Shown one piece after another: positions 1 to 3,983 of a stretch of 5,259 bases of DNA. Within the stretch, counting starts at the first letter, position 1. Each line of letters begins with the position of its first letter. The position numbers and the translations under genes are program-made. This stretch comes from an uncultured Christensenellaceae bacterium (GTDB lineage: Bacteria; Bacillota; Clostridia; Christensenellales; UBA3700): the NCBI GenBank assembly GCA_902373595.1, contig CABKMX010000079.1, positions 1-5,259 of the forward strand, given 5' to 3'. Under the pieces are notes generated by a model. The model searched no databases, was not told where the DNA came from, and saw nothing but the letters and a program-made list of their open reading frames with translations.

Positions 1-387
1 GACTTGCACGAAATCAAGACCGCGGAGATAGGTCGCCGCGGCGAAGCCGCCGAGGTCGCCTATCACACCTCCGCCCAGCGTGATCACAACGTCGCTGCGC
101 GTGAGTCCGGCTTGAGCGAACATCGAGTAGACTGTCATCAGCGAATCGAACCGCTTGGTCGTCTCGCCCGCAGGCAGCGCGCCGGATGACACATCCAGCC
201 CCGCCGCTTTGAGCGACGCGACCGTCTTGCCCAGCCACAGCGGCGCGACATTGGAATCGGTCAGCACGAACGCCTTGCGCCCTGCCCTGCCGAGCGGCGC
301 GACCATCTCGCCGACGCGCGACAAGATGCCCCGCTCGCAGACGATGTCATAGCTGCGCTCGCCGAGACCGACCCTCAGCGTCTTCAT
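1..387 (-). CDS. aroB: 3-dehydroquinate synthase, N-terminal part (cut by window edge)
   Basis: This is the second enzyme of the shikimate pathway: a cytoplasmic, NAD+- and divalent-metal-dependent enzyme that converts DAHP to 3-dehydroquinate. Only 129 codons are visible, with the frame still open at base 1; the family is about 340-360 residues, so roughly the C-terminal two thirds, including the metal ligands, lie outside. Visible family marks are LTDSNVAPL (res. 42-50, nucleotide-binding fold), PAGETTK (72-78) and the glycine-rich GGGVIGDLGGFAA (105-117), followed by the strand RGLDFVQV (122-129). The ATG at 387 fits the usual AroB N-terminus and is preceded by AGAGAGG 6 nt upstream, inside the end of aroF. 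The aroF stop and this ATG are separated by one base, so the two are co-transcribed and probably translationally coupled. The identification is secure; only the remainder of the protein is unseen. Confidence 0.95.
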   Translation of the reverse strand, partial: MKTLRVGLGERSYDIVCERGILSRVGEMVAPLGRAGRKAFVLTDSNVAPLWLGKTVASLKAAGLDVSSGALPAGETTKRFDSLMTVYSMFAQAGLTRSDVVITLGGGVIGDLGGFAAATYLRGLDFVQV

Positions 388-410
388 CTCAGACCTCTCT
401 GCCGACGACG
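381..410 (-). promoter_or_regulatory. aroF stop / aroB start junction with embedded RBS
   Basis: On the minus strand the aroF stop TGA is followed by a single G and then the aroB ATG. The aroB Shine-Dalgarno AGAGAGG lies 6 nt before that ATG, within the last aroF codons. This layout allows a terminating ribosome to restart at once, so coupled translation is expected. Confidence 0.75.
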
Positions 411-1402
411 TCGGCGATGCCCTTGATCTGCTTCATCACGTCGGCAAAGACCGCCGGCTTGATCGATTGATTGCCGTCGCACAGCGCGTGCGCCGGGTCG
501 TTGTGCACCTCGATGATCAGACCGTCCGCGCCCACCGCGACCGCTGCGCGCGCCAAAGGCTCGACCATCCACCACTTGCCGGTGGCGTGCGACGGATCGA
601 CGATGATGGGCAAATGAGACAGATTCTTGACCGCAACAATCGCGCTCAAATCGAGCGTGTTGCGCGTGTAAGTCTCGAAAGTGCGGATGCCCCTCTCGCA
701 GAGGATGACCTGTCCGTTGCCGCCCGCCATGATGTACTCGGCAGCCATCAGCCACTCTTCGATCGTCGCCGAAAGTCCGCGCTTGAGCAAGATGGGCTTG
801 CGCGTCTGTCCCAACAGGCGCAAGAGGTCGAAGTTCTGCATATTGCGCGCTCCCACCTGTATCACGTCGACGTCCTGAACGAACCTGTCGATGTCGTACG
901 GCGACATGATTTCGGTGACGATGGGAAGCCCCGTCGCCTCGCGCGCCTCTTTGAGCAGCTCCAATCCCTCGTACTTCAAACCTTGGAACGCATAGGGGGA
1001 CGTGCGCGGCTTGAACGCACCGCCGCGAAGCATGTTCGCGCCTGCCGCCTTGACGTCCTTGGCGACGCCGACAATCTGCGCCTCTGTCTCGACCGAGCAC
1101 GGTCCGGCAATGATTGCAAGCTGCTTGCCTCCGACCTTGACTCCGCCCACATCGACGACGGTCGGCATGGGGTGGAACATCTTATTTGCCTTCTTGAACG
1201 GCTCGGCGACGTGGAGCACCTTGTCCACGTTGCGATTGGCTTCGATCTGCGTCGGATCTATCTTGCTTGTGTCGCCGACAAGACCGAGAATACTCAATTC
1301 CGTACCGATGACCGGACTGACCTGAACTCCGAACCCGGTGATCTTGTCAATCAGCGCGTCGATCTCGCTCTTGGGGGTGTTTGGTTTCAAAATGACTATC
1401 AT
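389..1402 (-). CDS. aroF: 3-deoxy-7-phosphoheptulonate (DAHP) synthase, AroF/Thermotoga type
   Basis: It condenses phosphoenolpyruvate and erythrose 4-phosphate to DAHP, the committed first step of aromatic amino acid synthesis, in the cytoplasm. The 337 residues match the length of the Thermotoga maritima enzyme. Residues 1-~67 (MIVILKP start) form the ferredoxin/ACT-like regulatory domain; ~77-337 are the TIM barrel. Visible are IAGPCSVE (98-105), GGAFKPRTSPYAFQG (127-141), LLKRG (205-209), ILCERGIRTFE (233-243) and VDPSHATG (268-275). The expected metal ligands sit at C102, H272, E298 and D309, the numbering I recall for the Thermotoga enzyme. In that enzyme the N-terminal domain mediates tyrosine feedback inhibition; the same here is inference. 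The ATG at 1402 is supported by a GAGG about 9 nt upstream and by the conserved N-terminus. It has its own promoter and is the first gene before aroB. Confidence 0.97.
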   Translation of the reverse strand: MIVILKPNTPKSEIDALIDKITGFGVQVSPVIGTELSILGLVGDTSKIDPTQIEANRNVDKVLHVAEPFKKANKMFHPMPTVVDVGGVKVGGKQLAIIAGPCSVETEAQIVGVAKDVKAAGANMLRGGAFKPRTSPYAFQGLKYEGLELLKEAREATGLPIVTEIMSPYDIDRFVQDVDVIQVGARNMQNFDLLRLLGQTRKPILLKRGLSATIEEWLMAAEYIMAGGNGQVILCERGIRTFETYTRNTLDLSAIVAVKNLSHLPIIVDPSHATGKWWMVEPLARAAVAVGADGLIIEVHNDPAHALCDGNQSIKPAVFADVMKQIKGIADVVGREV

Positions 1403-1411
1403 ATGTGTTTT

Positions 1412-1415
1412 GCCT
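1412..1415 (-). promoter_or_regulatory. Ribosome binding site of aroF
   Basis: GAGG on the minus strand, about 9 nt before the aroF ATG. It is only a partial Shine-Dalgarno match, weaker than those of the HD and DUF1989 genes, but it agrees with the start chosen from protein similarity. Confidence 0.5.
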
Positions 1416-1437
1416 CATGCAAAAAGATTATGCGTAT

Positions 1438-1466
1438 ATTTTATTACAACGTAAAAGATTTTGCAA
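1438..1466 (-). promoter_or_regulatory. Sigma-A type promoter for aroF-aroB
   Basis: On the minus strand TTGCAA (1466-1461, 4/6 to TTGACA) is followed by a 17-bp spacer and TAAAAT (1443-1438, 5/6 to TATAAT). The region is strikingly AT-rich against its GC-rich surroundings. Start of transcription would fall near 1431, giving a 5' leader of about 30 nt, too short for a riboswitch, T-box or peptide attenuator. A second candidate set shifted 11 bp downstream (CATAAT at 1432-1427 with TTTACG at 1455-1450, also 17-bp spacing) overlaps it. It lies just after the methyltransferase terminator, so the aro genes form their own unit. Confidence 0.65.
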
Positions 1467-1519
1467 GAAAATGCGCGCGTGCTCGCTAAAATTTCTGTCC
1501 TTATCGATTAAGCACAGAC

Positions 1520-1552
1520 AAAAAATATCGCCGAAGCCACTTGCTCGGCGAT
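1520..1552 (-). terminator. Intrinsic terminator after the methyltransferase gene
   Basis: Read on the minus strand, ATCGCCGA (1552-1545) pairs perfectly with TCGGCGAT (1534-1527), and two further G-C pairs can form across a single bulged T. The stem is followed by A and then six T (1525-1520). It starts about 45 nt past the methyltransferase stop codon and separates that gene from the aro promoter. A shorter T-run (TTTT, 1556-1559) on the other side of the stem could give weak termination on the plus strand, but no plus-strand gene is seen. Confidence 0.85.
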
Positions 1553-1580
1553 CTCTTTTGTATTCCGTTTGTCATTGAAA

Positions 1581-1613
1581 ATACTTGATACTATCCGTTA
1601 ATATTCGATACTA
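1581..1613. repeat. Imperfect direct repeat, 13-bp units at 20-bp period, over the methyltransferase stop
   Basis: On the plus strand ATACTTGATACTA (1581-1593) and ATATTCGATACTA (1601-1613) agree at 11 of 13 positions and start exactly 20 bp apart. The second copy encodes the last residues of the methyltransferase; the first lies just after its stop codon. It may be the trace of a small tandem duplication or a chance match in AT-rich sequence. Confidence 0.35.
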
Positions 1614-2215
1614 CGTAGCAAATTCATCGGTTTTTCTCCGATTACTGCGACAAACTTGCCGAAGCGATGAACGGCTATATTTCCGAATCCCACGCTCTCA
1701 AACAGCGCCGTCAGCTCGTCGGGGGTATAGATTCTCAAGTTGAGCTTTTTGGCGTTTTCGCTCGGCTCGCCGCTGCCGTCCGCGTCGTTGAACACGCCGA
1801 ACTTTCCGCCCTCTTTGAGTACGCGGTTCACCTCGGCGAACGCAACCTCGATGGGCTGCCAAAAATATACGGTCTCGAACGCGGTCGCCATATCGAACGT
1901 GCCGTCCTCGAAGGGCATAGCGGTGACGTCGCCGCACACCACCTTGCACCGTCCCGACATGACCGCCTTGCGGTTGTGCCGCGCGCTCTTGCTCACGCTT
2001 ACGGGCGAATAGTCAAGCCCGTACACCTCGCCTCCTCGTTTGAGCATGCGCGCGATGTTTGCGCCGCCGCCGCAGCCTATGTCGAGCGTCTTTTGCTCTT
2101 GCTCGAACAGCGTCAACGCCCACTCCGCAAGCCTTGCGTGCGTGCCTCGATTCATCCTGGTCAGCATTATCCGTCCCAAAACGCCCTTGGGTTTTCTCGC
2201 ATTGTCTATGTACAT
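1598..2215 (-). CDS. Class I SAM-dependent methyltransferase, substrate unknown
   Basis: Predicted cytoplasmic methyltransferase with the Rossmann-like class I fold (Methyltransf_11/25 type), 205 residues, complete. Motif I is LDIGCGGGAN (44-53), which binds S-adenosylmethionine; the acidic end of strand beta-2 is GLDYS (66-70, D68); GDVTAMPFEDGTFDMA (95-110) gives the adenine-contacting and motif II region; LKEGGKFGVF (133-142) is the post-II strand. The N-terminus KPKGVLGRIMLTRMNRGTHARLAEW (res. 8-32) resembles the lead-in of a clostridial methyltransferase family as I recall it, which supports the first ATG rather than M17 or M21. No Shine-Dalgarno precedes that ATG; instead an extended -10 promoter lies 6 nt upstream and an in-frame TGA two codons upstream, so the message may be leaderless. 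It is flanked by a terminator on each side and appears to be a single-gene unit. The substrate cannot be read from sequence. Confidence 0.9.
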   Translation of the reverse strand: MYIDNARKPKGVLGRIMLTRMNRGTHARLAEWALTLFEQEQKTLDIGCGGGANIARMLKRGGEVYGLDYSPVSVSKSARHNRKAVMSGRCKVVCGDVTAMPFEDGTFDMATAFETVYFWQPIEVAFAEVNRVLKEGGKFGVFNDADGSGEPSENAKKLNLRIYTPDELTALFESVGFGNIAVHRFGKFVAVIGEKPMNLLRSIEY

Positions 2216-2221
2216 GGCTCA

Positions 2222-2249
2222 ATTATACCATACAAGCGCGCCGCGGCAA
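2222..2249 (-). promoter_or_regulatory. Extended -10 promoter abutting the methyltransferase ATG
   Basis: On the minus strand TGGTATAAT (2230-2222) is a perfect extended -10 element. TTGCCG (2249-2244, 4/6 to TTGACA) lies 16 bp further upstream. Between the -10 and the ATG are only six bases, TGAGCC, so the expected transcription start coincides with the A of the start codon at 2215. This predicts a leaderless mRNA. Confidence 0.7.
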
Positions 2250-2294
2250 AGTATTTGGCTGCCGTTGCGCGATTCTTTTCGTCCGACGTTTTCG

Positions 2295-2322
2295 GCAAGC
2301 GCTCTTTAACGCGGCCGCTTGC
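2295..2322. repeat. Inverted repeat in the GC-rich spacer before the methyltransferase
   Basis: GCAAGCG (2295-2301) and CGCTTGC (2316-2322) are perfect 7-bp inverted arms around a 14-base loop. No T-run follows on either strand, so it does not look like a terminator. It is the only notable structure in the otherwise featureless GC-rich spacer at about 2250-2450, where I see no convincing gene. Confidence 0.3.
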
Positions 2323-2452
2323 GCGTTCGCATTGGCTGGCGGATTTGACCGAATTTGCAGCTTGTCCGCCCTTTTGACCTGTGCGCGCCGCCCGTTTGTC
2401 CGCCGCATTTTGCCGCGCCTCGTTCGGTTCTCAATCGTCTTCCTTCGGGCGC

Positions 2453-2478
2453 AAAAAACACCGCGCTCGGCGGTGTTT
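2453..2478 (-). terminator. Strong intrinsic terminator after the DUF1989 gene
   Basis: Read on the minus strand, AAACACCGC (2478-2470) and GCGGTGTTT (2464-2456) form a perfect 9-bp stem with a 5-base loop, and the T-run is TTTTTT (2458-2453), partly shared with the stem. It starts about 32 nt past the DUF1989 stop. It ends the possible TPR-HD-DUF1989 transcript and isolates the methyltransferase downstream. Confidence 0.92.
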
Positions 2479-2509
2479 GCTGCTTGTCAAATTTTCGTCC
2501 TCTTATCGT

Positions 2510-3091
2510 TCAGTCTTCGACGTAGACCTTGATTGCCGAACATTCTCCGTCATTGCATGCACTCTCGTGCACGCTGCATGCCGATATACCTACGAATGCG
2601 TCGATTTCCGCGCGTAGTACGACGCGGTCGCCCGGCAGCGACTTGGGTGCAAGCACTTTGACCGAGCCGTCCGCGGCGATTTCGGTGTTCATGAACAGAT
2701 TGACCGGTCTGATCTCGGGATGACGCTTTTTCATCGCGTGATTGATGTTGTCAAGGCATGTCGGATGCCCTGCGCCGTCATTGTAGAAAAAGTCATACAT
2801 CTCTCTGCGGCAGCAGGGATGCAGAATATCGTGCGCGCCGACGTCGTCCGCCACCAGCGTGAACATGGGGCGATAGCGGTCGGAATAGACGACGTCGCCC
2901 TTTTTGAGCTTGATCGAATGGTTGACATCGATTGTCACCGCCGTCGACAAAAACTCGTCGCCGTTGTCCGCCGCCTCGGCGAAAAAGTCGGCGACCTGAC
3001 CGCCGTTCATATCCTCGACGATTACGTTGCCGCCCCTCTTGACAAAGAAGGTTGTCGCGGTACAAGGATCGATGACGTATTCTCTCTTCAT
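2510..3091 (-). CDS. DUF1989 (urea carboxylase-associated family) protein
   Basis: A complete single-domain protein of 193 residues, near the usual length of DUF1989 (PF09347). Family marks visible: GGQVADFFA (30-38), STAVTIDVNHSIKLKKGDVVYS (49-70), DDVGAHDILHPCC (82-94), H109 and C112, NLFMN (131-135), APKSLPGDRVVLRAEIDAFVGISACS (148-173). The conserved His/Cys/Asp/Glu set (H58, H87, H91, C93, H109, C112, E161, D164, C172) suggests a metal site, by family pattern rather than proof. Known members include CgdA/CgdB, the two subunits of carboxyguanidine deiminase that act with guanidine carboxylase. No carboxylase or second DUF1989 gene is in this window, so that role should not be transferred. 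The ATG at 3091 is fixed by AGAGGAG 5 nt upstream. It lies 164 nt behind the HD gene with no U-tract terminator between, and a strong terminator follows. Confidence 0.85.
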   Translation of the reverse strand: MKREYVIDPCTATTFFVKRGGNVIVEDMNGGQVADFFAEAADNGDEFLSTAVTIDVNHSIKLKKGDVVYSDRYRPMFTLVADDVGAHDILHPCCRREMYDFFYNDGAGHPTCLDNINHAMKKRHPEIRPVNLFMNTEIAADGSVKVLAPKSLPGDRVVLRAEIDAFVGISACSVHESACNDGECSAIKVYVED

Positions 3092-3096
3092 TTGTT

Positions 3097-3103
3097 CTCC
3101 TCT
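3097..3103 (-). promoter_or_regulatory. Ribosome binding site of the DUF1989 gene
   Basis: AGAGGAG on the minus strand, with five bases (AACAA) before the ATG at 3091. This strong Shine-Dalgarno decides the start and contrasts with the methyltransferase, which has none. Confidence 0.8.
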
Positions 3104-3111
3104 TCGATTGT

Positions 3112-3133
3112 TTTTTGCGCCGTTTTTGCGCCT
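3112..3133. repeat. Tandem 11-bp repeat upstream of the DUF1989 RBS
   Basis: TTTTTGCGCCG (3112-3122) is followed immediately by TTTTTGCGCCT (3123-3133), identical at 10 of 11 positions; a further GCGCC follows. On the minus strand it reads as two A-tract/GGCGC blocks one helical turn apart, 8-9 bp before the RBS. It may be an operator or a slippage product; nothing in the sequence decides between them. Confidence 0.4.
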
Positions 3134-3187
3134 GCGCCGACAACATTCGCGTCCGTTCTCGGCGCATCATTTCATATTTTCCGCAAC

Positions 3188-3232
3188 GCCGTCACAGACG
3201 GCATCGCAAGCTCTCCGGCGGCATTTCGCCGC
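3188..3232 (-). other. Two short hairpins in the HD-DUF1989 spacer, no T-run
   Basis: Minus-strand GCGGC (3232-3228) pairs with GCCGC (3222-3218) across 5 bases, and GCCGTC (3202-3197) pairs with GACGGC (3193-3188) across 3 bases, extendable by wobble pairs. Neither is followed by a T-run, so they are unlikely to be efficient intrinsic terminators; they may stabilise or separate message segments. I found no convincing -35/-10 pair in this 164-nt spacer, which is consistent with read-through from the HD gene. Confidence 0.35.
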
Positions 3233-3255
3233 AGACGTTCACATCTCTTTTGACG

Positions 3256-3960
3256 TCATTCCTCTCCCGCCTTGTCAATCTGATTGGGGGACATCTGCCG
3301 CACGGTGTTGATGATTATGTCGTTGATATACAGTCTGAACGCGCATCCCAAAAAGCGCGCCGCCCTCTCGCACATCATCATGCGCGGCAAAAAGAGGCTG
3401 AGATAGTCCATCACCGACGACGAGTTGTCCATATAGAACTTGATGCTGATAATCTTGTGCTCGCTGTCGACGAGGACTATGTTTTTGCGTATGGAATAGT
3501 TGACTATGTCGTGGATGTCGTCAAAATGCTGCGATATCCTCTTGACGCGCGTGCGGTGGGCGTCCGACTTGTCGGCGATGATCAAAGCCGCGGCGATGGG
3601 ATTGATGACCCAGCCGATCTCCTCTTCGTGATTGCCGATTGCCGCGCAAATTTCACACACGTCGTCCAAGTCCATGCCCATATCGCGCAATATCGGATAG
3701 CACAGCGTAGCCGCGGTGATGCCGTGGTTCTTGCGGTTGATCATGTTGCCGACGTCGTGGATATAGCCGGCTATCTTGGCGAGTTCGCACATCTTTTCGT
3801 CATAGCCGAGCTTGTTCAATATCATATGCGCGGTGCGCGCGACATAGCTGACATGCCTCAAGCCGTGCTCGGTGTAATTCATCACGCTGAGCACATGCCC
3901 CGCCTCGCGGATCAGAGCTTGAATCTCGGGATTGTTTTGTACATCGTCGAATGTGACCAT
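3256..3960 (-). CDS. HD-domain metal-dependent phosphohydrolase-like protein
   Basis: A 234-residue soluble protein with the HD fold, which usually hydrolyses phosphoester or nucleotide substrates with bound metal. The signature is complete: H36 (GLRHVSYVA), H68-D69 (AGYIHDVGN), H79, H111 (IGNHEEE) and D130 in ADKSDAHR. The HD core covers about residues 30-135. The C-terminal ~85 residues (FDDIHDIVNYSI, then SSVMDYLSLFLPRMMMCERAARFLGCAF at about 180-208) are not part of the minimal HD domain; I recall this architecture in clostridial HD proteins of similar length. I chose the ATG at 3960 over an in-frame TTG at 3987 because AGGAGG lies 4 nt before it and the TTG overlaps the end of the TPR gene. 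It follows that gene by 23 nt, so the two form an operon. The substrate is unknown. Confidence 0.88.
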   Translation of the reverse strand: MVTFDDVQNNPEIQALIREAGHVLSVMNYTEHGLRHVSYVARTAHMILNKLGYDEKMCELAKIAGYIHDVGNMINRKNHGITAATLCYPILRDMGMDLDDVCEICAAIGNHEEEIGWVINPIAAALIIADKSDAHRTRVKRISQHFDDIHDIVNYSIRKNIVLVDSEHKIISIKFYMDNSSSVMDYLSLFLPRMMMCERAARFLGCAFRLYINDIIINTVRQMSPNQIDKAGEE

Positions 3961-3964
3961 ATCG

Positions 3965-3970
3965 CCTCCT
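3965..3970 (-). promoter_or_regulatory. Ribosome binding site of the HD gene
   Basis: A perfect AGGAGG on the minus strand with CGAT before the ATG at 3960. It lies in the 23-nt gap after the TPR gene and settles the HD start codon. Confidence 0.85.
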
Positions 3971-3983
3971 ATTGTGTGCGCGT

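Noticed and set aside
467..1489. Plus-strand reading frame of 340 codons opposite aroF
   Set aside because: It mirrors the GC-rich codon pattern of aroF, whose identity is certain; its translation is rich in Arg, His and Asp without any recognisable motif, and no RBS is evident.
1403..1519. T-box, riboswitch or leader-peptide attenuator before aroF
   Set aside because: The best promoter leaves only about 30 nt of leader, the terminator at 1520-1552 lies upstream of that promoter, and no T-box or aptamer core is visible.
1667..2377. Plus-strand reading frame of 236 codons opposite the methyltransferase
   Set aside because: A shadow of a clearly identified gene; it crosses the methyltransferase promoter and has no motif of its own.
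2223..2408. Small minus-strand frame (61 residues) just upstream of the methyltransferase
   Set aside because: There is a GAGG about 9 nt before its ATG, but the product is an Arg/Ala/Lys-rich sequence typical of chance frames in GC-rich DNA, and its stop lies within the methyltransferase -10 element. If it were real, reinitiation would be an alternative to leaderless translation, but coding evidence is lacking.
3188..3232. Terminator for the HD gene
   Set aside because: The hairpins form but no T-run follows on the minus strand, so an intrinsic terminator is not supported.
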